The notes: generated by a model not told the origin, from the letters alone. A stretch of 17,843 nt of DNA from Methylococcaceae bacterium NSP1-2 (GCA_002256685.1 NQJH01000004.1:1-17843); one strand, 5' to 3'. Numbered from the stretch's first letter, positions 6,577 through 16,363 are shown. A program made the numbers and translations.

Positions 6577-8705
6577 TGCGTCCTACCTTGTTTCAATAGT
6601 ATCAATGCCCGTCCATGCACAGGGTAGTTTTGCCCGACTTTGTAGCGAGAAGTTTCGGGTATACCCGTGCTATCAAAAGTATCAAGTAATACCTCCCAAT
6701 AGGAATGCTCATCAAACTCTGGCAGTGTAAAGGCAATATCCTCATGATGTGCATTGATTAGCAACAGCAGATTATTGTCGATTAAACGCTGTCCGCGCCC
6801 GTCAGTTTCGATCAAGGAATCACCGACAAGGTGCAAACCAAGACAACGTGAAAATGGCTGATTCCAGTCGTCATCACTCATTTCTGAGCCATCGGGATTG
6901 AGCCAGATAATATCTTTTACATCGCCGCCACGAATGGCGCGTCCCTGAAAAAAATAGCGTCGTCGTAACAAGGGATGCTCTTTGCGCAAATTGATAATAC
7001 GCTGGGTGAATTTAAGCAATTCCTGATCCTGCGATTTCAGTTCCCACGATAGCCAGCTAATCGCGTTGTCCTGACAATAGGCGTTGTTATTACCCTGCTG
7101 GGTACGCCCCATCTCGTCACCTGCAACCAGCATCGGAACGCCTTGTGAAAACAGCAGAGTAGCGAGAAGATTGCGTTTTTGACTGGCACGCAAGGCATTA
7201 ATGGCTGGATCATCAGTTTCTCCCTCAACGCCACAATTCCATGAATGGTTATTGTCGTTACCATCGCGGTTGTCTTCTTGATTAGCCTCGTTGTGCTTGG
7301 TGTCGTAGCTCACTAGGTCATGCAAGGTAAAACCATCGTGCGCACTGATGAAATTGATGCTGGCATGGGGCTTACGCCCGCTGCGTTCATACAGGTCGCT
7401 GGAGCCTGTCAACCGTTGCGCCAGTTCCCCAAGTAGCCCGCCATCGCCTTTCCAATAGGCGCGAATACTATCGCGATACTTATCGTTCCATTCTGCCCAT
7501 CCCATCGGAAAATTTCCCACTTGGTAGCCACCTTCGCCCAAATCCCAAGGTTCGGCAATCAGCTTAATAGTGCTTAATACAGGATCCTGACGGATGGTGT
7601 CGAAGAAAGTCCCCAGTTGATTTACTTCGTGTAACTCCCTAGCCAGTGCAGAAGCTAGATCGAAACGGAAGCCGTCAACGTGCATATCCAGTACCCAATA
7701 ACGCAGACTGTCCATCATCAACTGGAGTACGCACGATTGCTGCATGTCCAGCGTGTTACCACAGCCAGTGTAGTCCATGTAATAACGTGGATCATCGGGC
7801 ATTAGGCGATAGTAGGAAGCATTGTCTATACCACGGAAGGATAAGGTTGGACCAAACTGATTTCCTTCGGCGGTATGGTTGTATACCACGTCCAGAATGA
7901 CTTCAATTCCCGCTTTATGGAGAGCCTTTACCATGGTTTTAAACTCGCTTATATCGCCGCTCGCCGAATAACGGGAATCAGGAGCCATAAAGCCAATTGT
8001 GTTATATCCCCAATAATTACGCATCCCCCGTTCAACCAGATGGCGGTCATCGAGGAAAGTATGTACCGGCATCAGTTCAACCGTTGTTACGCCCAGATGC
8101 TTAAGGTGTTCGATGGCTGGAGCCATCGCTAATCCGGCGTAAGTGCCGCGAAACTGGGGTGGAATGTCTGGATGCTGCATGGTAAAGCCTTTAACGTGCA
8201 GCTCATAAATCACCATATCCTGCCATTGAATATCGGGGGATTGATCATTTCCCCAGTTGAAGGTCTGATCAATAACCCGACACTTCGGCATGACACTGGC
8301 ATTGTCACGACGACTAAAAGACAAATCTTCGCGCTTGCTGCCGATACTGTAACCAAAATGGGCATCACTCCAGCGCGGCGTTCCTACTATATCTTTTGCA
8401 TAGGGTTCTATCAGCAACTTGTGCGGATTGAACCGATGTCCTTCTTCTGGGCAGTAAGGTCCATGCACCCTGAAACCATAAAGCATTCCGGGACGAAGCT
8501 CAGGTAGATAGCAGTGCCAGACAAAATCGCTACGTTCTTTCAGTTCGACGCGCTGGACTTCGTTCTTTCCTTTAACATCGAATAGACACAACTCAACTTT
8601 TTCAGCGTGTTCGGAAAAAATGGCAAAATTCACGCCTTCGCCATCCCAATAGGCGCCGCGTGGATAGGGACGGCCGGGCCATACAGCAGTTATAGGTTTA
8701 GTCAT
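6573..8705 (-). CDS. glgX: Glycogen debranching enzyme (GlgX)
   Basis: Isoamylase-type GH13 enzyme that hydrolyses alpha-1,6 branches, normally of phosphorylase-limit dextrin, and releases linear malto-oligosaccharides. It has 710 residues, close to the usual GlgX length. An N-terminal CBM48 domain (residues ~10-110, GAYWDGEGVNFAIFSEHAEK) precedes the barrel (MVIYELHVKGFTMQHPDIP). Catalytic residues are D349 (DGFRFDLASAL), E385 (LIAEPWDLG) and D457 (ISAHDGFTLHDLVSY). The family signature NEANQEDNRDGNDNNHSWNC is present. The ATG at 8705 is preceded by GAGGA. An 87-bp gap separates it from treS-mak, the only sizeable gap in the operon. It sits immediately before treZ and treY, whose linear substrates it can supply. 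Identity is very sure. Confidence 0.97.
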   Translation of the reverse strand: MTKPITAVWPGRPYPRGAYWDGEGVNFAIFSEHAEKVELCLFDVKGKNEVQRVELKERSDFVWHCYLPELRPGMLYGFRVHGPYCPEEGHRFNPHKLLIEPYAKDIVGTPRWSDAHFGYSIGSKREDLSFSRRDNASVMPKCRVIDQTFNWGNDQSPDIQWQDMVIYELHVKGFTMQHPDIPPQFRGTYAGLAMAPAIEHLKHLGVTTVELMPVHTFLDDRHLVERGMRNYWGYNTIGFMAPDSRYSASGDISEFKTMVKALHKAGIEVILDVVYNHTAEGNQFGPTLSFRGIDNASYYRLMPDDPRYYMDYTGCGNTLDMQQSCVLQLMMDSLRYWVLDMHVDGFRFDLASALARELHEVNQLGTFFDTIRQDPVLSTIKLIAEPWDLGEGGYQVGNFPMGWAEWNDKYRDSIRAYWKGDGGLLGELAQRLTGSSDLYERSGRKPHASINFISAHDGFTLHDLVSYDTKHNEANQEDNRDGNDNNHSWNCGVEGETDDPAINALRASQKRNLLATLLFSQGVPMLVAGDEMGRTQQGNNNAYCQDNAISWLSWELKSQDQELLKFTQRIINLRKEHPLLRRRYFFQGRAIRGGDVKDIIWLNPDGSEMSDDDWNQPFSRCLGLHLVGDSLIETDGRGQRLIDNNLLLLINAHHEDIAFTLPEFDEHSYWEVLLDTFDSTGIPETSRYKVGQNYPVHGRALILLKQGRTQ

Positions 8706-8792
8706 GATAAGTCCTCACTGTTGAATTATTACTATCTATCGGTTGTAAGCAAAAACTGTGCATTTGGCAGTAGCCTGTCCGCAGTCTATCGC
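8706..8792 (-). other. 87-bp gap between treS-mak and glgX
   Basis: The only notable gap in the operon. A small 5-bp hairpin (TCGCT/AGCGA, 8789-8804) overlaps the treS-mak stop. On the - strand, TTGCTT followed 15 bases later by TAATAA could be a weak internal promoter for glgX-treZ-treY, but the fit is poor. Differential expression of the two halves of the operon is possible and unproven. Confidence 0.25.
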
Positions 8793-11700
8793 TTATAGTA
8801 GCGACAGAACTCCAAGCAGCGGAATGCCTACCCAATTTGGGCGACTATCAAGTTCGTAGCGCACCTCATAAAGAGCCTTTTCCAGCAGGAACAGGTCGAG
8901 CAAACCACGCTGCGAAGCATCCGGTGCGAACAACCCAGAACTGGGCACTATTTCATTATAGGCGGTAAGGAAAACGCGCCCAACCTCGGCTTCCCAGTCG
9001 CGCACCAAGGGTTCAAACTTTGCCAAATCCGCAGGGCATTCGGTACTGGCGTGCGCAAGTGCTGTGTGGGCGGCATAGTTGAATGATCGCAACATACCCG
9101 CTACATCCCGCAAGGGCGAGTGTTTGTGGCGACGTTCGGCAAACGGACGCGCCGGTTCGCCCTCAAAATCGGTGAATACGAAATCATTCTGGGTCAGTAG
9201 TATTTGCCCCAGATGAAAATCGCCATGATAGCGGGTCTTGATCGCTTTAATCTGTCCGAAAACACAGGCACTAATGCGATCCGTCAGTGCATCGCGGTGC
9301 GTGAGTAAAGTTTTTGCTGTTTCTTGAATAGTCCCAACCAATCCTTCCGCCCGATGCTCAAGCAGATCCAGTGTTGCTGCCGCCTCTGCTTGCACCCGCA
9401 GTATCCAGTCCGTGAGATCAGTGTCGGTAATCGGTTCGGGATCGAAAGCACAATCTCCTGTCACTTTCCCCAGCGCATTGTGCAGTTCACCCGTACGCTG
9501 ACCGAGCGTGTGCATCAGAACCAGATAGGCACTATGTGCTTTTGCGGCTGCTTCGACTGGCTCGACTGCGGTGCGACATTCTTCTAAGAATCGACTCAGG
9601 TAATCCAATGTGTAACTCCAGCAGTCGCCCTGATTTTCAATATAGCCCTGTAGTAATGCCAGCGTCATGTTGTTACCGTCGCTGCCTTGATACTCGACTA
9701 CACCGAGCACGGGTGCTGTATGGGGGAAGTGAGCCACGTCGGTTAAAAAACGCCCGATCTCAAACTCTGGATGCGTACCAATTTGTAGATGCCGATAGCC
9801 TTTCATAAATAGCTGTTCACCCAACACAACAGCGGTATTGCTGCCTTGTGTGCTAGGCGGACGAACCGACAGATTAGCGAATGCTTCTCCGGCGAGTGTA
9901 GCGAAAGCATCAGTAGGCATGAAGCTGATAAAGCCTTGTTCGCAGGGTAATGTTTGACGTGTGCCGATGGCTTGTACTACCGCCCGACAAAATGCCCCGT
10001 CAGCAAAGGCATCGCCGATGATTCCAACTTGTGCCTGTTGGCGCACTTTGGCAACGGTCGTCGGCGACATACTGTGCAGGCGTTCTTCGTCGCCATTTTC
10101 CCACGCCAAAGCGAGGGGTAAAAAGTAACTAAGTGGCTCGCAGGCTGTTCTTTCAATCTGAGTTAGAGCCACCAGCCACTTATAATCAGCCGTTACCCAT
10201 TCGACATAATCACTAATGACCACACGTCGTACCACTTCGCCCTTGGCTCCATACCAGCGTTGCGCTGCGACAAAGCGCGGCAATACGTCTTCTTCAAGTT
10301 GGGTTCGAACTTTTTCCGCCATCGCAATGCGCGACGGTACAACCCGATCCCGAAAGAAGCTGTACCAACCTTCGAACAGCACCAACGTCGGTAATTCTTC
10401 GGGTTGCAAGTGTTCTTCATGCCAGACTGGAACCTCTTTGCCATCGGTTAGCCGAAACCAGTAGTAGTGATGTCCGGGTAAGGTGAGGAGATAGGGTAAT
10501 TCACCAATAGGCGGGAAAGCCGAACGTCCAATCAATTCCACTGGCACATAGCCCTTATAAGCGGAAAGATCAAGTTCGACTGCTTGCGCGGCACGCGCTA
10601 GGTTGGCGACACATAAAATAATGTCGTCTTCGTAGAGTCTGAAATAAGCGAGTATCTTACGATTTCTGGGGTGCAAAAAAAACAGCTTCCCGCGCCCGAA
10701 TGCCTGATGATTTTTGCGTAGTGCCAGTACCCGCTGCATCCAATTCAACAGTGAAGCACGGTCGCGTTGCTGCGCCTCCACATTGACTGCGCCGTAACCA
10801 TACACCGAATCCATGATAGGCGGCAGATACAGACGCTGTGGATCGGCGCGAGAAAAGCCGGCATTACGGTCTGGACTCCATTGCATGGGGGTACGCACGC
10901 CATTACGATCACCTAGGAAGAAATTGTCGCCCATGCCAATCTCATCGCCGTAGTAGATGATGGGTGAGCCGGGCATGGACAACAGCAAGCTATTCATCAG
11001 CTTTATTTTGTCGATTTCATTATCCATCAGCGGTGCCAGCCGGCGGCGAATGCCAACGTTCACGCGGGCGCGAGGATCGGCGACATACATCTGGTACATA
11101 TAGTCACGCTCTTTGTCAGTGACCATTTCCAGCGTAAGTTCGTCGTGATTACGCAGAAAAATAGCCCATTGGCAGGTTTCAGGAATATCGGGAGTTTGCC
11201 GCATGATGTCTACGATAGGATGTCTATCTTCCTGAGCAATCGCCATATACATGCGCGGCATTAGCGGAAAATGGTAAGCCATCTGACATTCATTACCGTC
11301 ACTAAAATAGTCGTGGACATCTTCCGGCCACTGATTGACCTCGGCGAGAAATATGCAATGCGGGTAATACGCATCGAGTACCGTGCGCATTTGTTTGATC
11401 ACGGCGTGTGTTTCAGGCAGGTTTTCATTTTGGGTGCCATCACGCACACACAGATACGGGATCGCGTCCAGACGCACACCATCCACGCCCTGATCCAGCC
11501 AAAAACGCATTAGTTTGATAACCGCTTTCACCACCTGTGGATTATTGAAGTTAAGGTCTGGCTGGTGCGAGAAAAAACGATGCCAGTAATAAGCATGAGC
11601 TTCGTCATCCCACGTCCAGTTAGATTTTTCGGTATCATTAAAAATAATGCGTGTTTCGGGAAACTTCTGGTTAGTATCGCTCCAGACATAAAAATTACGT

Positions 11701-12131
11701 TTGCTGGAACCGGCAGGTGCGTGGCGTGCCGCTTGAAACCATGGATGCTGATCGGAAGTGTGGTTAATGACTAGTTCAGTGATAACCTTGAGATTGCGGC
11801 GGTGTGCTTCTTTCACGAACTGCCTGAAATCAGCCATAGTGCCGTATTCAGGGTGGACATTGCGATAATCAGCGATGTCATAACCGTCGTCGCGCATAGG
11901 CGAAGGGTAGAAGGGTAACAACCAGAGCGTGTTCACGCCTAAATTCTGAAGATAATCAAGTTTCTGGATTAATCCAGCGAAATCCCCAGTGCCGTTATTG
12001 TCACTATCAAAAAAAGCTTTGATGTGCAGTTCATAAATGATGGCATCTTTAAACCAGAGCGGGTCTTCCATCCATTGTGCGTTGTTATCCACGACTGTTG
12101 TTTTTATATCGCCAGTTTTTGTTTTGTTCAT
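8793..12131 (-). CDS. treS: Trehalose synthase-maltokinase fusion (TreS-Mak/Pep2)
   Basis: A two-domain enzyme of 1112 residues. The N-terminal half (~23-560) is a GH13 trehalose synthase that interconverts trehalose and maltose: LWFKDAIIYELHIKAFFDSD, YPSPMRDDGYDIADY, nucleophile D222 (DGVRLDAIPYL), E264 (FLAEVNQWPEDV) and D330 (FLRNHDELTLEM). The C-terminal half (~600-1112) is a maltokinase of the aminoglycoside-kinase fold that phosphorylates maltose to maltose-1-phosphate. It starts VLPRFVAAQRWYGAKG, with catalytic loop HGDFHLGQ (969-976, base D971) and metal-binding DFEGEP (D988). Linked TreS-Mak proteins are known in bacteria using the GlgE pathway. The ATG lies 9 bp after the glgE stop, with a weak AAGAGA site, so coupling to glgE translation is likely. 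Both active sites look intact. Confidence 0.97.
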   Translation of the reverse strand: MNKTKTGDIKTTVVDNNAQWMEDPLWFKDAIIYELHIKAFFDSDNNGTGDFAGLIQKLDYLQNLGVNTLWLLPFYPSPMRDDGYDIADYRNVHPEYGTMADFRQFVKEAHRRNLKVITELVINHTSDQHPWFQAARHAPAGSSKRNFYVWSDTNQKFPETRIIFNDTEKSNWTWDDEAHAYYWHRFFSHQPDLNFNNPQVVKAVIKLMRFWLDQGVDGVRLDAIPYLCVRDGTQNENLPETHAVIKQMRTVLDAYYPHCIFLAEVNQWPEDVHDYFSDGNECQMAYHFPLMPRMYMAIAQEDRHPIVDIMRQTPDIPETCQWAIFLRNHDELTLEMVTDKERDYMYQMYVADPRARVNVGIRRRLAPLMDNEIDKIKLMNSLLLSMPGSPIIYYGDEIGMGDNFFLGDRNGVRTPMQWSPDRNAGFSRADPQRLYLPPIMDSVYGYGAVNVEAQQRDRASLLNWMQRVLALRKNHQAFGRGKLFFLHPRNRKILAYFRLYEDDIILCVANLARAAQAVELDLSAYKGYVPVELIGRSAFPPIGELPYLLTLPGHHYYWFRLTDGKEVPVWHEEHLQPEELPTLVLFEGWYSFFRDRVVPSRIAMAEKVRTQLEEDVLPRFVAAQRWYGAKGEVVRRVVISDYVEWVTADYKWLVALTQIERTACEPLSYFLPLALAWENGDEERLHSMSPTTVAKVRQQAQVGIIGDAFADGAFCRAVVQAIGTRQTLPCEQGFISFMPTDAFATLAGEAFANLSVRPPSTQGSNTAVVLGEQLFMKGYRHLQIGTHPEFEIGRFLTDVAHFPHTAPVLGVVEYQGSDGNNMTLALLQGYIENQGDCWSYTLDYLSRFLEECRTAVEPVEAAAKAHSAYLVLMHTLGQRTGELHNALGKVTGDCAFDPEPITDTDLTDWILRVQAEAAATLDLLEHRAEGLVGTIQETAKTLLTHRDALTDRISACVFGQIKAIKTRYHGDFHLGQILLTQNDFVFTDFEGEPARPFAERRHKHSPLRDVAGMLRSFNYAAHTALAHASTECPADLAKFEPLVRDWEAEVGRVFLTAYNEIVPSSGLFAPDASQRGLLDLFLLEKALYEVRYELDSRPNWVGIPLLGVLSLL

Positions 12132-12140
12132 GATTTTCTC

Positions 12141-14120
12141 TTACAAAAAGTAGTCGAAGTCGTGTTCAGTATGTACCCGCCGCCGTAATTTGAAAATATG
12201 TGCAGGGGCTACCTGAGGATTGATTTCTACATAGTTGCGCGGTCCATTCCACAAAAAACGCGCGGATGTCAGCATATCCTGCATCTGATAAACGTTAAGC
12301 GCGTCCAGCCCCAGTGCATTCAGCGGCAGTGTGACCCAGCCAGATTGGGTATGATGCGGATCCAGATTGGCGACTACCAGAATGGTGTCCAGCTTATCTG
12401 CGGTCGTTTTTGCGTAACAAAGCAGATTATCATTGTCCACTTCAAAAAATTGCAGACGGTGATCCTGTTGCAGTGCGGGGTTTTCCCGACGGATACGGTT
12501 CACCCGTGCGATAAAATCCTTTAGGCTGTCTGCACGGTCAAGCTCCCATTGCCGCACCTGATATTTCTCGGAATTGAGATATTCTTCTCCACCGGCATCG
12601 CGAGGAGTCGCTTCCATCAACTCGTAAGCGGGGCCGTAAATGCCATAATTTGCTCCCAGCGTAGCTGCAAGCACTAGGCGTAGCATAAACGCGGGACGAC
12701 CACCGAATTGCAAATATTCAGACAGAATGTCCGGCGTATTCGGCCACAGATTGGGGCGGAAATATTCGCGTATTTCAGTACGGGTGAATTCGGTGAAATA
12801 GGTTTCAAGTTCGCGTTTCGTATTGCGCCAAGTGAAATAAGTATAGGATTGACTGAAACCCAGCTTGGCAAGACGGTAAGTGATTTTTGGACGGGTAAAG
12901 GCTTCCGCCAGAAAAATTGTCTCAGGGTGACCGCGCTTCACCTCGCCAATTAGCCATTCCCAAAACGGGAACGGCTTAGTATGGGGGTTATCGACTCTGA
13001 ATAGTGTAATCCCTTGCTTAATCCAAAACAGGAACACATCCAGCAATTCTTGCCATAACTCATGCCAGTTGTCGGTTTCAAAGTTAAACGGAACAATATC
13101 TTCGTATTTTTTGGGTGGATTTTCGGCATATTGAATACTGCCATCCGCTCGATGGCAGAACCATTCTGGATGCTCACGCACATAAGGATGATCGGGAGAA
13201 CATTGAAAAGCAATGTCCAATGCAATATCAATCCCCAGTTCCCGCGCTTTCATCACTAGGTGCTGGAAGTCATCCAGCGTACCGAGTTGCGGATGAATTG
13301 ATTTATGACCACCCTCCGCTGTGCCAATCGCCCACGGGCTGCCTACATCGGACTCAGTCGCCACTAACGTGTTATTTGCACCTTTGCGTTTAGTCAGACC
13401 GATAGGATGAATCGGCGGTAAATACACCACGTCGAATCCCATGGCCGCTATATAGGGCAAACGCTTTTCACATTCAGCGAAGCTACCGTGCTTCATGTCA
13501 TCGCTTACACAGGAGCGCGGAAAAAATTCATACCAAGTACTGTACTGTGCTTTTACTGGCTCAGACCACACGCTTAGCAGATTGGGATAATCCGATGCTA
13601 AGCTGCGATCAGAATATTGTTTCATTAAGCTTGTTAGGGTTTTGGAACTCGCCAATACTGCGCTAGCCTCAGCTTTAACCGAGCGCAATTCTCTAGCAAA
13701 CTGTTGGAGCTGTAATTGATTTTCACCAGTGGCACGCGCCGCCGCCTCCACCAGCTTCGCGCCGCCCCGAAGTGCCAGCGCAATATCCTGAGCATCATTA
13801 CGACGCACAAATTCCTGCTGCCAAGAAAAAAAATGATCAATCCAAGCCGTTATCGTGTAGACATATTGACCCAGTTCAGTGAGTGGGAATGACGCGTGCC
13901 AACGATCATTGCCCAAAGGCAACATCGGAACTTCATGCCAATTTTTTTCAGACTCGTGTCGGTAGCGCAACACACAAGCCAGTGCATCGTGGCTGTCAGT
14001 AAACGCATCAGCCTCAACCACCACAGCCTGACCGATGACCCGCTTGATAGCAAAACGCCCAGAATCGATTTCTGGTTGTACCTTTTCGATAATTACCCGC
14101 TGTCTGCCATCAAGTTTCAT
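12141..14120 (-). CDS. glgE: Alpha-1,4-glucan:maltose-1-phosphate maltosyltransferase (GlgE)
   Basis: GH13 subfamily 3 transferase that adds maltosyl units from alpha-maltose-1-phosphate to the non-reducing end of alpha-1,4-glucans, releasing phosphate. It has 659 residues, typical of the family. The N-terminal beta domain (residues ~5-110, RVIIEKVQPEIDSGRFAIKR) is followed by a helical insert and the barrel (STWYEFFPRS). It carries the GlgE markers YLPPIHPIG and KRKGANN. Nucleophile is D377 (ITLFRVDNPHTKP) and acid/base E406 (FLAEAFTRP). The start overlaps the glgB stop as ATGA, and a strong AGGAGGG site (14127-14133) lies inside the glgB end. It takes its donor from the adjacent maltokinase and passes linear glucan to GlgB. 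Identity is very sure. Confidence 0.97.
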   Translation of the reverse strand: MKLDGRQRVIIEKVQPEIDSGRFAIKRVIGQAVVVEADAFTDSHDALACVLRYRHESEKNWHEVPMLPLGNDRWHASFPLTELGQYVYTITAWIDHFFSWQQEFVRRNDAQDIALALRGGAKLVEAAARATGENQLQLQQFARELRSVKAEASAVLASSKTLTSLMKQYSDRSLASDYPNLLSVWSEPVKAQYSTWYEFFPRSCVSDDMKHGSFAECEKRLPYIAAMGFDVVYLPPIHPIGLTKRKGANNTLVATESDVGSPWAIGTAEGGHKSIHPQLGTLDDFQHLVMKARELGIDIALDIAFQCSPDHPYVREHPEWFCHRADGSIQYAENPPKKYEDIVPFNFETDNWHELWQELLDVFLFWIKQGITLFRVDNPHTKPFPFWEWLIGEVKRGHPETIFLAEAFTRPKITYRLAKLGFSQSYTYFTWRNTKRELETYFTEFTRTEIREYFRPNLWPNTPDILSEYLQFGGRPAFMLRLVLAATLGANYGIYGPAYELMEATPRDAGGEEYLNSEKYQVRQWELDRADSLKDFIARVNRIRRENPALQQDHRLQFFEVDNDNLLCYAKTTADKLDTILVVANLDPHHTQSGWVTLPLNALGLDALNVYQMQDMLTSARFLWNGPRNYVEINPQVAPAHIFKLRRRVHTEHDFDYFL

Positions 14121-16057
14121 GATACGCCCTCCTTTTTGAAGAACAGCACAGCCAGTGGTGGCAAACGTAGCATCAATGAATGATACATGTCACCCGCAGA
14201 GACCGGAGCTGCTTCAACGCCACCAAAATTACCTACACCGCTGCCACCATAAAGCTCAGTATCGCTGTTGAGTACTTCATGCCAGTAACCACCGCTGGGT
14301 ACGCCGACCAGATAATTTTCACGGATGACGGGGGTAAAATTGCAGACTACCAACAACACATCGTCAGGGTTATAACCACGGCGCACAAAGCTCACCACAC
14401 TTTTTTCCGCGTAGTTACAATCCATCCATTGAAAACCGTCACGGCTGAAATCTTGCTGATAGAGTGCGGGTTCACTGCGGTAAAAACGGTTGAGATCCTC
14501 GACCCAGCGTCGTAGCCCAGAATGTAGCGGATATTGCAGTACCGACCATTCCAAACTTTCGTCGTGCTGCCATTCGCGTTTTTGTCCAAATTCACAGCCC
14601 ATGAACAACAACTTTTTGCCCGGATGCCCCCACATATAGCCATACAATAAGCGCAGATTGGCGAATTGTTGCCATTCATCACCGGGCATTTTTCCGATCA
14701 GCGAACCCTTGCCATAGACCACTTCATCATGTGACAAGGGCAGCACAAAATTCTCTGAGAAAGCATACCAGAGGCTGAAAATAATCTGTGCATGGTGATA
14801 TTTTCGGTTCAGCGGATCTTCTGAAAAATACCCTAGCGTATCGTGCATCCAACCCATATTCCACTTCAAACCAAATCCCAGACCGCCAATATTGGCGGGA
14901 CGGGAGACCATCGCCCAAGCCGTCGATTCTTCGGCGAAAGTCTGAGTATCGGGATAATCACGATAAATAGCCTCGTTCAGGTTGCGCAGAAAACTAATCG
15001 CCTCCAGATTCTCTCGTCCACCATTACGGTTAGGAATCCATTCACCTTCTTTGCGACCATAATCCAAATAAAGCATGGAGGTCACAGCGTCCATGCGCAG
15101 TCCGTCAATATGATATTTATCAAGCCAGAATAAAGCACTGCTAGTCAGAAAGGCACGTACCTCGTTTCGACCGTAATTGAACAGCGAACTATGCCAGTCT
15201 GGTTGATAGCCTTGACGCGGGTCAGCGTGTTCAAACAAAAAAGTGCCATCAAAATGACCGAGACCATGCGCATCGGCGGGAAAATGTGCGGGCACCCAGT
15301 CCAGAATCACGCCAATACCGTACTGATGTAAGCTATCCACCAGAAACATGAAATCTTGTGGCGTACCGTAACGTGCTGTCGGCGCAAAATAGCCAGTGGT
15401 TTGATAACCCCACGAACCATAAAAAGGATGTTCTGTCACTGGCATGAGTTCGACGTGGGTAAAATTCAATTCTGCGAGGTAACGGGGCAGCCATTCCGCC
15501 ATTTCACGATAAGTGAGAGAACGATTGCCATCTTCAGGAACGCGCTGCCAAGAACCTAAATGCACTTCGTAAATGGAATAAGGCGCGTTCAGCCGGTTTT
15601 TCTCTCCGCGTTGCGCCATCCAATCAGCATCATTCCAAACATAATCCAGTTCCCAGACACGCGAAGCGGTTAACGGCGGTGTTTCCCAGTAGAAAGCAAA
15701 GGGATCGCCTTTATCGGCACTTTTTCCATCACGCGAAACAATGCGATATTTATAGATTGCTCCGACCGATACATCAGCAATAAATCCTTCCCAAATACCT
15801 GATTCATCGTTACGCAGATGCAAGGGATTTACGGTTGCATCCCAATGATTGAAATCACCGATAACCGAAACGGCGGAAGCATTAGGTGCCCATACGGCAA
15901 AGTGAGTGCTTTTTACGCCATCAACGATAATGATGTGTGAGCCCAATTTTTCATACAGGCGAAAATTTTTGCCTTGTTTAAACAAATAAATATCAAGATC
16001 CGTAAGCAGGTTGGCGTGAAATACGGCTTCTACGGGAAGATTCGTTAATGTGGACAT
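14117..16057 (-). CDS. glgB: 1,4-alpha-glucan branching enzyme (GlgB)
   Basis: GH13 enzyme that cuts alpha-1,4 chains and rejoins them as alpha-1,6 branches in glycogen. It has 646 residues, shorter than the ~730 of E. coli GlgB, because only one N-terminal CBM48 domain (N2, residues ~25-125, FAVWAPNASAVSVIGDFNHW) is present and N1 is absent. The barrel starts SIYEVHLGSW. Catalytic residues are D323 (HIDGLRMDAVTSMLYLDYGR), E376 (TFAEESTAW) and an Asp in LSHDEVVYGKGSL; the 53-residue gap between the first two matches E. coli D405/E458. The ATG at 16057 has GAGGG at 16064-16068. It is the first gene of the operon, so the promoter should lie in the gap to its right, but no good -35/-10 pair was found there. 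Cytoplasmic, no signal peptide. Confidence 0.97.
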   Translation of the reverse strand: MSTLTNLPVEAVFHANLLTDLDIYLFKQGKNFRLYEKLGSHIIIVDGVKSTHFAVWAPNASAVSVIGDFNHWDATVNPLHLRNDESGIWEGFIADVSVGAIYKYRIVSRDGKSADKGDPFAFYWETPPLTASRVWELDYVWNDADWMAQRGEKNRLNAPYSIYEVHLGSWQRVPEDGNRSLTYREMAEWLPRYLAELNFTHVELMPVTEHPFYGSWGYQTTGYFAPTARYGTPQDFMFLVDSLHQYGIGVILDWVPAHFPADAHGLGHFDGTFLFEHADPRQGYQPDWHSSLFNYGRNEVRAFLTSSALFWLDKYHIDGLRMDAVTSMLYLDYGRKEGEWIPNRNGGRENLEAISFLRNLNEAIYRDYPDTQTFAEESTAWAMVSRPANIGGLGFGLKWNMGWMHDTLGYFSEDPLNRKYHHAQIIFSLWYAFSENFVLPLSHDEVVYGKGSLIGKMPGDEWQQFANLRLLYGYMWGHPGKKLLFMGCEFGQKREWQHDESLEWSVLQYPLHSGLRRWVEDLNRFYRSEPALYQQDFSRDGFQWMDCNYAEKSVVSFVRRGYNPDDVLLVVCNFTPVIRENYLVGVPSGGYWHEVLNSDTELYGGSGVGNFGGVEAAPVSAGDMYHSLMLRLPPLAVLFFKKEGVS

Positions 16058-16155
16058 TTACTACCCTCATTGTTTATTTTGGCGGATTTAATGCTTGGTA
16101 TCACCTCTTCACATAAAGCTATGGTTTATTCTCATGGTTTTTTTAGTGAGGATAC

Positions 16156-16224
16156 ATGATGATAACACCACAACAGCGACAAAGACATCTGGCAAGGTCT
16201 GAACTGTACGCTAAAGAATTTTAA
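16156..16224 (+). CDS. Possible 22-residue mini-ORF, unknown
   Basis: A very short frame starting with two ATGs (MMITPQQRQRHLARSELYAKEF, then TAA). AGGA lies four to seven bases before the first ATG, so it could be translated. It is divergent from glgB, basic, and has no recognised domain. It may be a leader peptide, the broken 5' end of a lost gene, or chance. I do not recognise it. Confidence 0.2.
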   Translation: MMITPQQRQRHLARSELYAKEF

Positions 16225-16252
16225 GCGTCTCTGAAAGCTAATTTAGTAGTCT

Positions 16253-16292
16253 CTTTCCAGCATGGAAGGCTAAACCACCGCTCTTTAGGTGG
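16253..16292. repeat. Tandem hairpins, possible IS200/IS605-type end remnant
   Basis: Two hairpins in a row: CTTTCCA/TGGAAGG (16253-16259 and 16263-16269, loop GCA, one G-T pair) and CCACC/GGTGG (16275-16279 and 16288-16292). GTGTGGATGTCAAGG follows. Sub-terminal hairpins followed by a TCAA-like site are typical of single-strand transposons of the IS200/IS605 group. No tnpA or tnpB is present, so this would be only an end fragment. Family assignment is a guess. Confidence 0.25.
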
Positions 16293-16363
16293 GTGTGGAT
16301 GTCAAGGTGACCAATATTGTAGCCATAGGCATGATCCCCGCGAAAAAAACCTTCTTAGCGGGT

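Noticed and set aside
16058..16155. Promoter for the glg/tre operon upstream of glgB
   Set aside because: Several weak AT-rich hexamers exist, but no pair with acceptable -35, -10 and spacing; I prefer not to call one.
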